DNA from: Promethearchaeota archaeon
GTDB lineage: Archaea > Asgardarchaeota > Lokiarchaeia > Sigyniarchaeales > SOKP01
Assembly: GCA_019058295.1 (NCBI GenBank)
Contig: JAHPZI010000021.1
Location: 169,167 to 233,166 of the forward strand
Direction: 5' to 3'
Length of the DNA: 64,000 bases
Position numbers and translations under genes: made by a program. How positions within the stretch are numbered: position 1 is the stretch's first letter; the number at the start of each line of letters is the position of its first letter. This document shows positions 38,578 to 47,850 of this stretch, in pieces. The notes under the pieces were generated by a model. It ran no database searches, was not told where the DNA came from, and saw only the letters and a list, made by a program, of their open reading frames with translations.

Positions 38578-41421
38578 TCACCTTTTTTTGATCCATTGAA
38601 CCAATGAATGATTCCACTCTTTAATTTTTGAAATCTTCTCTTTCTTTTTGATCCATTGAATTAATATATTTCTCTCCTCTTTAATTTTTGAAATCATCTC
38701 GTTCTTTTTGATCCATTGAACTAATACATTTCTCTTTTCATTGATTTTTGGAATTATAGCATTCTTTCTTATCCAGCGAATCTCTATGATGCTAATAATC
38801 CCAATAATTAAGAAAATTATTGTAAAAGCTATCCATTTGAGAGCTTTTTCAGCCGGAATAAAATGAAGTTGAGATTCAATTTTACTTTCAGGAAAATCTT
38901 CAATATCATCATAAAAATATTGAGGATGATATTCTCCTTCTAAAAATAATTTTAATTGGTCGTCGTAATGTTTGGAGTTTGAGTAACCACGTTGTCCAGA
39001 GGGAATTACACTTAAACAATTTTCAAGATCGCTAAAGTCGATAATCATTCTCTCTGAAGCTCCTCCTCTTGCGCTTCCTTCCCCATCGCTTATATCTACC
39101 CAAGAAGGAGTAATAGTATATCCTTCTCCATCCAATTCATAAGGCCCTTTACTAAAAGTTTCTATTTCTAAAAGATGTTCAAAATACCCTTTATGTAGTT
39201 TTCCCCACTCCCAATCATCTACGTCATCTGAATCGTAGAAATCTTCAAGCCAATCAACCGTATCTAATAATGCTCTTAGAATAATATCATCTCTCTTTTC
39301 AACTTTGAGGGTAAAAATATCGTCAAACCATATTGAATTTGGATCTTCCCTGGTTAATTTTTCTAACACATTTAATTGAACATACTGATAAGCATCTAAC
39401 GCATCAAATTCGTCTTCAAATGTATACTCCATATAGAAATCGCGCCATTTGCGGTATATTGTAGGAGCAGATTTATCTTTATCCATGTCAAATTGCCAAG
39501 ATTTAAGATGTGTATAAATTTGATTTATAATGGGAGCTTTTTCAAAAAACCCACTATTTTCAATTACATTGATTAAATAGGGTGTAAAAGATTCTGCGGC
39601 AGTGGATGTTATATCTAGTTGGATTTGTTTCATCGTTTCTACGCTTACACTCCCATCTTCAGAACCATTAAGTAATTCATTAATTCGTCTCGCTCGATAG
39701 CCTGCAGCATATTCTTGTTGAAGGAAATACTTTTTATATTCAGGACCTACAGCTATTTGGTTTGCAGAAGCCAGATAATGCTGGTCTGGATTTTCTGTAT
39801 GGGGTAATTCTTCAAAAGGAATGTATCCAATCCATTCGCCTTCGCTGCTCGATCCATCGTATGGGAAGGTTCCATTTTCATTTCCAGCTCTTATAGGCAC
39901 TACTCCAGTTGGTCTAATTCCGATATTACCGTATATATCGCCATAGATCATATTCTGAGCGGGATTGACAAACCATTTTGAAGCTTCGTCAAATTCTGCT
40001 CTATTTGTCGCAAAAAAGAATTCATAAAATGCTAGAGCTTCGTATGTTATAGCATTAGCAGTCCATCTGGGGGCTATTACTATATTTTCATAATCAAGAG
40101 AGTCTGGAACCGCATCATCTAAGAAATCGTTTAAGACAGGACCATGCACGGTTTCTTTCACTTTAAATTCCACTGGATCTTTATCTTTTACGGGAATCTC
40201 ATATTCTCTTGTTGTATATTTTTTTACCTGGCCATTATGAATATAATGATTAGAATCTATCTCATTGTAATAGTACCAGTCTAAAACATCATATCCCGTG
40301 TTGGTGAAGCCCCAAGCGATATGTTCGTTATGTCCAACAATAACGAGTGGCACTCCTGGAAGTGTGAATCCATAGATATTTATCTCCGGATCTTCACACA
40401 CGCCGTGGAATTCGTACCAAATACCTGGCATTGTCCAAGCCAAATGCATATCATTGCAGAGAATCGGAAAGCCTGTATCACTTTTTATGCCGTCGACTGC
40501 CCAGTTGTTCGATCCTAGGATATTCTGTTTTTTTAGATTTATTAATTGGTTTTCTGATTCAATATTTTCAACATTGGTTAGAAAACGTGATATAGCATTT
40601 AACGCTGAAGAACTTGGGTTTGGTTCATTATGTAGATTTAATGTATCTTCGTAAGATCCATAATTAGGGCAGATTGGTATTTGATATGGCTGAAAAGGAC
40701 TATATAATTCATTATATCTCTGTTGTCCTAATGCCTCAAAATTGATCAATCTATACAAGTCATTGTAATCCCAAGTAAGCATATACGCCATGTACTTTGC
40801 GAAACATAATGAATCTGTCATTGTCCATTCAGTTGGCTTAAAACCCAATATTGCAAATTCGATGGGGAGCTCATTTTGGTGGGTATCTATATAGTAATTA
40901 ATTCCATCGACATATCGTTTAAAAGAATCTAAAAAATCAATTTCCCCTCTTTCGTCTTTTTCTTCTAACATTTCAAGTGTTTTTTTCGCCCAATATTCCA
41001 TTCCTAATGCTAGATTGTATTTATCGGATTCTAACATCATCTCACCCGCAATTTCAGATAATCTTCCTCTGATAAGCCTTCTAACCATCTCCATTTGAAA
41101 TAATCTATCTTGGGCATGGACATACCCCGCCGCAAACATTAAATCCTCTTCGTCTGACCCGTAAATGTGAGGTATGCCCCAGACATCACGATAAACCGTG
41201 ATTTCATCATTTAGATCCTCAACATATAATGTATCGTGCTCTGGAACCTCTCCTGGGACATTCCATACACCATTACCCGGAAAAAGGATATTTCCAAGAG
41301 GAGCAACAGGAGATCCAGTAAGCATTGCAATTAATGGAAGGGAAAAAACTGAGTAGGTTAATCCAGTAATAAATCCAACGATAATTAGTTTTTTAACAAT
41401 TACTTTTTCTTGCTTTTTCAT
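38578..41421 (-). CDS. Penicillin acylase (Ntn-hydrolase) family protein, membrane anchored at both ends
   Basis: 'VYRDVWGIPHIYGSDEEDLMFAAGYVHAQDRLFQMEMVRRLIRGRLSEIAG', 'ILGSNNWAVDG' (nucleophile Ser), 'GHNEHIAWGFTN', N- and C-terminal TM helices. Confidence 0.93.
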   Translation of the reverse strand: MKKQEKVIVKKLIIVGFITGLTYSVFSLPLIAMLTGSPVAPLGNILFPGNGVWNVPGEVPEHDTLYVEDLNDEITVYRDVWGIPHIYGSDEEDLMFAAGYVHAQDRLFQMEMVRRLIRGRLSEIAGEMMLESDKYNLALGMEYWAKKTLEMLEEKDERGEIDFLDSFKRYVDGINYYIDTHQNELPIEFAILGFKPTEWTMTDSLCFAKYMAYMLTWDYNDLYRLINFEALGQQRYNELYSPFQPYQIPICPNYGSYEDTLNLHNEPNPSSSALNAISRFLTNVENIESENQLINLKKQNILGSNNWAVDGIKSDTGFPILCNDMHLAWTMPGIWYEFHGVCEDPEINIYGFTLPGVPLVIVGHNEHIAWGFTNTGYDVLDWYYYNEIDSNHYIHNGQVKKYTTREYEIPVKDKDPVEFKVKETVHGPVLNDFLDDAVPDSLDYENIVIAPRWTANAITYEALAFYEFFFATNRAEFDEASKWFVNPAQNMIYGDIYGNIGIRPTGVVPIRAGNENGTFPYDGSSSEGEWIGYIPFEELPHTENPDQHYLASANQIAVGPEYKKYFLQQEYAAGYRARRINELLNGSEDGSVSVETMKQIQLDITSTAAESFTPYLINVIENSGFFEKAPIINQIYTHLKSWQFDMDKDKSAPTIYRKWRDFYMEYTFEDEFDALDAYQYVQLNVLEKLTREDPNSIWFDDIFTLKVEKRDDIILRALLDTVDWLEDFYDSDDVDDWEWGKLHKGYFEHLLEIETFSKGPYELDGEGYTITPSWVDISDGEGSARGGASERMIIDFSDLENCLSVIPSGQRGYSNSKHYDDQLKLFLEGEYHPQYFYDDIEDFPESKIESQLHFIPAEKALKWIAFTIIFLIIGIISIIEIRWIRKNAIIPKINEKRNVLVQWIKKNEMISKIKEERNILIQWIKKKEKISKIKEWNHSLVQWIKKR
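38581..38775 (-). repeat. ~3.3 copies of a 60-bp tandem repeat encoding the C-terminal tail of the acylase
   Basis: 'TTTTTGATCCATTGAA...' recurs every 60 bp at about 38586, 38646 and 38706, with a diverged copy near 38766; encodes repeats like 'VQWIKKNEMISKIKEERNIL'. Confidence 0.88.
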
Positions 41422-41617
41422 TTTAAAGATTAAAAAAATCTATTTGTTTTATTTATAACTCTAATTTTTATACCACTATTATAATTACATTTAAAAATAT
41501 TTTAAATTAAATTTTTTGGCTTAAAATTAATTTATTGAATATTGAATATGAAAAAACTTTAAAGATATTGTTTATTAGCAATAATATTGAATTAGAATTA
41601 GAACGGTTTAATTCCTA

Positions 41618-41995
41618 ATGGCAAGAAGTCAGTGGAGAAGCAGAAGAAAATTTACGGGAAAGAAATATAGACATTCACGTAAAAAAAGAAAAAGAGAATT
41701 AGAAAGACCTCCAATTAACACAGTAATTGGGACAGATCGAAAGAAAGAGCAACGAGTAATGGGAGGTAATAGTAAGCTAAAGTTGTTTTCTTCTGTTTTT
41801 GTAAATGTGACTGACCTTAATACCAATAAAACTTCGAAAGTGAAAATATTAAAATTTGAAAGCAACGAGGCATCTTTAGATTTGAATCGAAGACACATTC
41901 TTACACGGGGAGCTGTGGTTGAGACTGAACTTGGTAAAGCAAAGATTACTAGCCGTCCAGGTCAACACGGAGTTTTAAACGCAGTTTTAATATAA
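41618..41995 (+). CDS. rps8e: 30S ribosomal protein S8e
   Basis: 'SQWRSRRKFTGKKYRHSRKKRKRELERPPINTVIG...SRPGQHGVLNAVLI'. Confidence 0.93.
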   Translation: MARSQWRSRRKFTGKKYRHSRKKRKRELERPPINTVIGTDRKKEQRVMGGNSKLKLFSSVFVNVTDLNTNKTSKVKILKFESNEASLDLNRRHILTRGAVVETELGKAKITSRPGQHGVLNAVLI

Positions 41996-42221
41996 ATCCT
42001 TCTTAAAGAAGTTCTTATTTTACCAGTATCATAATCATTCTTTTTTTAGGCATTACTATGCCAAGATCATTCAATAATATGATGAAATTTAAGTTATGAG
42101 GATTTGTAAATACAATTCTAATTGAAAATTTTCTTGTCAAAAATCAATCCTTATGATTTTAAATAAGACACGAATCTTATTTAATATGTAAAATTTATAA
42201 TTTTTCTAATAATGAGGAGGG

Positions 42222-42650
42222 GTGTTTTTGTTAATAGAAGAGATAGGTATAGTTTCCAGGGGTTTCGTTCTTTATAGAAAAAATTTTCAGGAAGAAATAA
42301 ATGATATACAAGATTTTAAAAAAGGTGCTTTTTATTCTGCGATAATTTCTTTCAGTAAAAGTTTATTTTCAGAAGAATTATCCTATATTGAAGCGACAAA
42401 ACACATTACGTTCTTTAGTAGCACTCAGATCGAATCCTTTGAAGAGGATTATTATGAGAATCTTATTGCATACGCCATATTCAATATTAAAAATAGAAAG
42501 AAAACTGAAAAAACCATTACTAAGAAAATCAAACCAATAGTAGATGAAGTTTTAAATAGATTCAAAGAGAAATATAATAAAACGAGTTTGGTATATCTAG
42601 ATCAGTTTGAAGATTTTAATCCAATACTCGAAATAGCATTAAAAAACTGA
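42222..42650 (+). CDS. Small longin/roadblock-like protein
   Basis: 'IEEIGIVSRGFVLYRKNFQEEINDIQDFKKGAFYSAIISFSKSLF...ATKHITFFSS'. Start TTG after GAGGAGG. Confidence 0.6.
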   Translation: MFLLIEEIGIVSRGFVLYRKNFQEEINDIQDFKKGAFYSAIISFSKSLFSEELSYIEATKHITFFSSTQIESFEEDYYENLIAYAIFNIKNRKKTEKTITKKIKPIVDEVLNRFKEKYNKTSLVYLDQFEDFNPILEIALKN

Positions 42651-42655
42651 AAAAA

Positions 42656-43027
42656 TTATTCCTGAATCTTTATATTTTTCACATTTGCTTTTTTCCCTTC
42701 AATTATTTCGGTATTTTTACTTTCACAATGTTGACATTGAAATAATTGAAGACCCGTCAGATATGATTCTTGACTTAAGCTTACAGTTGAAATCTCCCCA
42801 CATTCTCGACATTTAATTTTTCCGGGAACAATCTCAATTATTAACTCTGCTCCTTCAGCAATTGAGCCATGTGTAGCCATTTTAAATGATTGCTTAAGTA
42901 ACTCTGGCACAATTAATGTCAGCTCCCCGATTTCTAAATATACTTCGGAAATCTTTTTGGCATTATATTTAATCGCTGTAGCTTCAGCAACCTTGAATAT
43001 CTGCATTGCAAAACCAAATTCATGCAT
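42656..43027 (-). CDS. hypA: Hydrogenase nickel incorporation protein HypA
   Basis: 'MHEFGFAMQIFKVAEATAIKYNAKKISEVYLEIGELTLIVPELLKQSFKMAT', CxxC...CxxC zinc site. Confidence 0.9.
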   Translation of the reverse strand: MHEFGFAMQIFKVAEATAIKYNAKKISEVYLEIGELTLIVPELLKQSFKMATHGSIAEGAELIIEIVPGKIKCRECGEISTVSLSQESYLTGLQLFQCQHCESKNTEIIEGKKANVKNIKIQE

Positions 43028-43039
43028 GAATAGTTATCT

Positions 43040-43330
43040 TTAGCCTCGCATTTTTCTTATTTCTCTTGCTACTTCTAATATTACTTTAGATTTTTTCTTT
43101 CCTTTTGTATTAATGAGAACCCTTCCAGGATTTTCCCACCACGTTTTAGGATACTTATAATTTCCTTCTATTTCGACTTGATATCCCAATCTTTTTGCTG
43201 CTGCTGCGATTTCTTTATGAGTAACTTTATCAATTGCAAGTTTGGTAGGAAGTCGTCTTCCATCACTTCTACTTCGCTTTGCATCAAAGTACTGAGGCCA
43301 AAAAATAAGAAATGGTTTCCTTGATCTCAT
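43040..43330 (-). CDS. srp19: Signal recognition particle SRP19
   Basis: 'FLIFWPQYFDAKRSRSDGRRLPTKLAIDKVTHKEIAAAAKRLGYQVEIEGNYKYPKTWWENPGRVLI'. Confidence 0.92.
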   Translation of the reverse strand: MRSRKPFLIFWPQYFDAKRSRSDGRRLPTKLAIDKVTHKEIAAAAKRLGYQVEIEGNYKYPKTWWENPGRVLINTKGKKKSKVILEVAREIRKMRG

Positions 43331-43417
43331 AAAATATTGTGCTAAATTTTACTATTAAAATAAAAAACTCTCTAAAAAATTTAAAAATTATTAGTCTGAA
43401 AAATAAGATAAGATTGT

Positions 43418-43996
43418 TTATTTCTTTCCTTTACTATCGTTCGAGACCGATGCAACTTTAGATGCTTCCAGAGAGAATGCAATTCGCCGTTTATAAGGGT
43501 TGAGCTTATTGATTTCCTTACTAGCTTTGAGCGCAAGAGCTTTAATGTTTTTGGTCCGGGTTTGATATGCCTCATCTGAAAGTTCTATAAAATTAAGACA
43601 TCCATAGAAGCAAAAATCGACACATTTTGGAGAACCTCCACATAAATCGCATTTGATCGCTTTCAGCTCATTGTTAAAGTCAAGGGCTCCAAATGGGCAG
43701 GCATCAACACAAGCACCGCAATCAGTACACTTTTCTTGGTCTACAGCAACAAGTGTGTCTCCTTGCTGAGTTTTAGTCTTGAAAATAGCTCCTGTCGGGC
43801 ATGCAGCCAAACACATTGCATCTTCACATTGTAAGCAGACAGTTGGTCTAGACCATCCTTCCAATCCATTGGTAGCGACCCTTATGCGTGAATGGCTAGG
43901 AATAAACTCTCCTTCTTTGACACTAGAGCATGCCAATTCACACATATGGCATCCTGTGCATTTTTCCGATTGAATAGTCAATACTCTATTGCCCAT
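43418..43996 (-). CDS. 4Fe-4S polyferredoxin, likely partner of the adjacent AOR
   Basis: CxxCxxCxxxC clusters 'CTGCHMCELAC', 'CLQCEDAMCLAACP', 'CTDCGACVDACP', 'CDLCGGSPKC'; abuts the AOR gene. Confidence 0.9.
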   Translation of the reverse strand: MGNRVLTIQSEKCTGCHMCELACSSVKEGEFIPSHSRIRVATNGLEGWSRPTVCLQCEDAMCLAACPTGAIFKTKTQQGDTLVAVDQEKCTDCGACVDACPFGALDFNNELKAIKCDLCGGSPKCVDFCFYGCLNFIELSDEAYQTRTKNIKALALKASKEINKLNPYKRRIAFSLEASKVASVSNDSKGKK

Positions 43997-43998
43997 AG

Positions 43999-45816
43999 TT
44001 AAATCCTCATGATTGGCTCAGTGTTGAATCCATATTTATCAATTATTTCTTGAGTTGGTATGCCCTCGCTATCCCATCCTCGGCATAAATAGTATTCCGT
44101 TCTCATTTTCAAAAAATTATCATTTCCAATAATTTTCCCTGCCGCTGGACCATCGGGAAGACTTTCTTCTATTATACGTTTGGGCAACATATCATCTTTA
44201 AAGTTAAAACCCTCCCGAATATTGATACGTCTGATCATTGTCTCAACAATCTCTGCGTGGTTTTTGAGGTCATTTCCAGAGTAATTAAAGCCAGTCACAA
44301 CATTAAAATATTTAGCCCAATCGTTAGCAGTAAGTTGCATTCTTGTTCCGATCATGTCGCAAACTAAAAGCGAATGCATTATACACCTTTGAGTCATCAA
44401 TCCTCTTACGATTTCTGCCTTTCCTTCAATGATGAAAGGATTTGCACCAGTCATAATTTCTACTGCAGGAGGCCAAGCCCTACGATGGCAAGCGCCTCTA
44501 GGTGTCACTGAATATGTAATGGTTGTTCCCCAACCCGCACGTGGATCATAGGCCGGAAATTCCAAACCTTTGCATTGTATAGCAAATTCTTCTGTATTAT
44601 GCCCTAGTAATCGAGCCATCTCTTTCACTCCCTTAGCACAAAAAGCACCGAAACCTTTTTTATGAGCAATTAATTCCAGTAATTCAACTACAGCCATATA
44701 ATTGCCGAAATTTAATTCCAAGCCCCCTGTATCCTCTTTAGTCAAAATACCTCGTTCATAACATTCCATAGCAAATCCAATTACACCCCCCGCAGATATT
44801 GTGTCCATACCTAAATCATCACAGAGATAATTTGCTTTCATAATTGCCGGTAAATAATCTATTTCTAGATTAGCACCTAGCAAAGCGAGAGTTTCATACT
44901 CTGGTCCTTCAATTTTGAGATCTTTAAAAATACCTTCCTTAACTTGCGTTATACTAGCACATCCTCCGAAGCAGGCATAACATGCTCGATCCCTTACTGT
45001 GAAATCGATGACACGGTCCTTGTCGATGTTTCCAATAGCTTTCTTGAATTGACCTCTGGAAAAATTTCGAGTAGGAAGCATGCCCGCTGTGTTAGTAAGA
45101 CTTAAAGTCATTGGAGTGATAATTTTAAATTTACATCTCTTTTGATGTTTAAATATGAGTTTATAGAGTCCTTCCATATCAGCACAATTAATACCTCCAG
45201 TCCCTTTAACGGCAATGTATTTAAGGTTCTTAGACCCCATTACCGCACCAGCACCACCACGGCCAGCTTTTCGAAAAAAGTCACTCCCAACACAAGCAAA
45301 TGGGATAAGATTCTCTCCAGCAGGACCAATTGAAAGACATCCACATTCCGGATGGAAGTTTTTCCTAACGTAAGTTTCTGTTTCAAAAGAACCTTTCCCC
45401 CATAGATGAGTAGCATCTAGGAACTCCACTTTATCATCTTTAATAACCAGTGAACTTGGAGATTTAGCTTTACCAGTAATTATTAGTCCGTCATATCCAG
45501 CAAATTTAATCTCTGGAGTCATTCTGCCGCTGGAATAAGATTCCAGCCAACCTCCACTTGCAGGAGATTTGGTAATAATTAGATGTTTGCCAGAACCTGG
45601 TGCCATTGTACCTCCCAATGGACCAGTAAGGACCATAAAGACATTTTCAGGATCTAATGGATCAGTTTCTGACGGAATAAGATCCCAATAGAGTTTTGCC
45701 CCTAAGCCACGACCTCCGATATACTTTGTTAATATTTCCTCAGGAATAGGAACAGTTTTATGCGTTTGTTGGCTAAGATCAATATGTAAGAGTTTTCCTT
45801 TATAACCTTGAAGCAT
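43999..45816 (-). CDS. Aldehyde ferredoxin oxidoreductase family (tungstoenzyme)
   Basis: 'GGRGLGAKLYWDLIP', 'VLTGPLGGTMAPGSGKHLIITKSPASGGWLESYSSGRMTPEIKFAGYDGLIITGKA', 'RKAGRGGAGAVMGSKNLKYIAVKG', 'CYACFGGCA'. Confidence 0.95.
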   Translation of the reverse strand: MLQGYKGKLLHIDLSQQTHKTVPIPEEILTKYIGGRGLGAKLYWDLIPSETDPLDPENVFMVLTGPLGGTMAPGSGKHLIITKSPASGGWLESYSSGRMTPEIKFAGYDGLIITGKAKSPSSLVIKDDKVEFLDATHLWGKGSFETETYVRKNFHPECGCLSIGPAGENLIPFACVGSDFFRKAGRGGAGAVMGSKNLKYIAVKGTGGINCADMEGLYKLIFKHQKRCKFKIITPMTLSLTNTAGMLPTRNFSRGQFKKAIGNIDKDRVIDFTVRDRACYACFGGCASITQVKEGIFKDLKIEGPEYETLALLGANLEIDYLPAIMKANYLCDDLGMDTISAGGVIGFAMECYERGILTKEDTGGLELNFGNYMAVVELLELIAHKKGFGAFCAKGVKEMARLLGHNTEEFAIQCKGLEFPAYDPRAGWGTTITYSVTPRGACHRRAWPPAVEIMTGANPFIIEGKAEIVRGLMTQRCIMHSLLVCDMIGTRMQLTANDWAKYFNVVTGFNYSGNDLKNHAEIVETMIRRINIREGFNFKDDMLPKRIIEESLPDGPAAGKIIGNDNFLKMRTEYYLCRGWDSEGIPTQEIIDKYGFNTEPIMRI

Positions 45817-45877
45817 TTATTTCATCTTTTTTTTAATATTAGATGTTATATTATCGAAAAATTTAATTTTTCTTTGA

Positions 45878-46696
45878 TTATCTAATCTTTTCTGTGAATT
45901 TAGGGGAAAATCTCTGGTTAATAAACTCTACTATTAGATTAAAACGATAGCTATTAATTTTTGGTTTAAATAATCTCTTTGAAATTTCTTTTATTAAGTC
46001 TTTTTTCGAAATATCATCTATGTCTTCAAGGATGTCTAAAGCACATTCCGCTTCTTTAGTAAAATCTGAAACTATTTGTTGGAACACAAATGTTTGTTCT
46101 TGTTCATCAATGATTTCTAATGCTTTATTTACAATATTTTCTTCGAATTTTAATTTCTGTTCCCACGGAATCTGTAAAATCTGTTTATTTACATCTAATA
46201 ATAATCCATCCTTTGTAGTAATCTCAATGCTATCATAATCGGTTTCTTTATATATATGTATTGTTCTCCCACCCGTATATCTCTCTGGTAATATGGAATT
46301 GGCAATTTTATTTAAGAAATTAGAACTATATTTAAAATCTTCGCCTATTACAATAAAGATAGGATAATTAAATATTTTTGCGTGTATTAAACTATAGAAT
46401 TCATATGTACCAAATATGTTCATCATTTTTTTTAGAGTTAATTCTTCCATAATTTGTCTCTCATCCTTTTTCTTGGGCATCGTCATACTAATGTCAATTT
46501 TCTCGTAGCCTCGAACTTTGCCCTCGGAGTCAAAAAAAATTATGAATTGATGATCAGGACACACTACTCCTTTAGGTATTTGAATTTTAATGGTCCCAAT
46601 TTTCTTTTGAGAAAATACAATACTTGGAATATCAAGATTATTAGATTTTTTACAAATAGGACAAGTAACATTTACTTTTTTGTATCGTTCACTCAT
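45878..46696 (-). CDS. Zinc-ribbon protein of unknown function
   Basis: 'VTCPICKKSNNLDIPSI...GVVCPDHQFIIFFDSEGKVRGYEKIDI', then a helical domain. Confidence 0.6.
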   Translation of the reverse strand: MSERYKKVNVTCPICKKSNNLDIPSIVFSQKKIGTIKIQIPKGVVCPDHQFIIFFDSEGKVRGYEKIDISMTMPKKKDERQIMEELTLKKMMNIFGTYEFYSLIHAKIFNYPIFIVIGEDFKYSSNFLNKIANSILPERYTGGRTIHIYKETDYDSIEITTKDGLLLDVNKQILQIPWEQKLKFEENIVNKALEIIDEQEQTFVFQQIVSDFTKEAECALDILEDIDDISKKDLIKEISKRLFKPKINSYRFNLIVEFINQRFSPKFTEKIR

Positions 46697-46785
46697 ACAA
46701 TAATTAATCTATTCACACTAATTTAAATTTTAGTGTTTAAGCCTTTAAAAATTTTAAAAATTATTGGTTTAAAAAAATTGAGATG

Positions 46786-46868
46786 GTTAAAAATAAATTT
46801 TTACGAAGATTTTTAATAATGTCCTACATAACTTTCAAATCCATCGTCTTTAAGGGAGGGTGGTCTAG
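46786..46868 (+). pseudogene. Partial copy of the tRNA-Pro(GGG) promoter and 5' end
   Basis: 'GTTAAAAATAAATTT' and 'GGGAGGGTGGTCTAG' are identical to 47527-47541 and 47595-47609, with the same 68-nt offset. Confidence 0.6.
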
Positions 46869-46954
46869 ATTGATATATAAGAATTTAAATATTATTCATG
46901 AGAAAAATAAATTAAGCTAGTTATTTTTGTTTATTAAAAAGAAAACGCAAGGTG

Positions 46955-47521
46955 ATGAAAATTAACGATAAAATAAAGATATTAATTGATAAATTTAGAA
47001 ATGATTTCGAATTTTCTTCGCAAATTACTTCTATCTTGGAAGATATTTCAGACAATGTTAACGTTATAGAAGACGAAAATTTATTAATCCAAACAATAAA
47101 GAATATGATAGATCAGACTAATTATTCTCTTATTTTATATACACCTGTTGCTAATCAAGAGATCTTAACTCTTACAGCAGAGACTGCTTTCCAAAGAAAA
47201 AAAGTGAGATTTTTACTCGTATGCAATTGGGATTTACAAGTATATGGCAAAATCATTAAAAAAATGCGAATGTTAGGAAATATTCAATTTCGAAATATAG
47301 AGGGGTTATTTAATTATTATTTATGTTCTCGAGATGCTAGTGAATGGTTGTTTGGTAAAAATGAAGATGAATTAATATCAATTCATAGTGAAGATAAAAA
47401 TAAATGTAAGGTCTTTAATGAAATATTAACTCATTTTGTTGGATTAACAAATCCGATAGGAGCTAGAGAAACGAGGAAGAAAGCTAAAAAGGAAAAAAAG
47501 AAGAAAAAAATGTCTAAATAG
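46955..47521 (+). CDS. Hypothetical protein resembling a TrmB-like/PLD-like effector domain
   Basis: 'LLIQTIKNMIDQTNYSLILYTPVANQEILTLTAETAFQRKKVRFLLVCNWDLQVYGKIIKKMRMLGNIQFRN', Lys-rich C-terminus. Confidence 0.45.
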   Translation: MKINDKIKILIDKFRNDFEFSSQITSILEDISDNVNVIEDENLLIQTIKNMIDQTNYSLILYTPVANQEILTLTAETAFQRKKVRFLLVCNWDLQVYGKIIKKMRMLGNIQFRNIEGLFNYYLCSRDASEWLFGKNEDELISIHSEDKNKCKVFNEILTHFVGLTNPIGARETRKKAKKEKKKKKMSK

Positions 47522-47594
47522 AGATAGTTAAAAATAAATTTAAATATGAATTCAAAATATTGCCTACATGCTTTTTAAAATCCTCTCTTCACAT

Positions 47595-47698
47595 GGGAGG
47601 GTGGTCTAGCTTGGTATGATACTCGGCTGGGGCAAATTATTGCTTTTGCATAATTTACAGATGCCGAGTGGTCGGGGGTTCAAATCCCCCCTCTCCCA
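47595..47698 (+). tRNA. tRNA-Pro (anticodon GGG) with a 30-nt canonical intron (47633-47662) between positions 37 and 38
   Basis: Acceptor GGGAGGG/CTCTCCC, T-arm GGGGG-TTCAAAT-CCCCC, anticodon stem CTCGG/CCGAG, loop C-T-GGG-G. Intron CAAATTATTGCTTTTGCATAATTTACAGAT folds into a hairpin and fits a BHB motif. Confidence 0.9.
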
Positions 47699-47850
47699 TA
47701 TTTTATACTGTACATCATGGAGATATTTATGAATATTTGCGAAATTGTAAAATTAGTTATGTTATAAAATATAGAACAAAAATTTATTAGATCATTAAAA
47801 AATACTTAAGTAGATAAATTCTTTAAAAAGGTTTGCTAAGAGGGATTTTC

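Noticed and set aside
46854-46868. tRNA 5' match considered as an attachment site of an integrated element
   Set aside because: Integrases normally duplicate the tRNA 3' end, and the 741-bp interval holds no integrase; kept only as a duplicated tRNA remnant.
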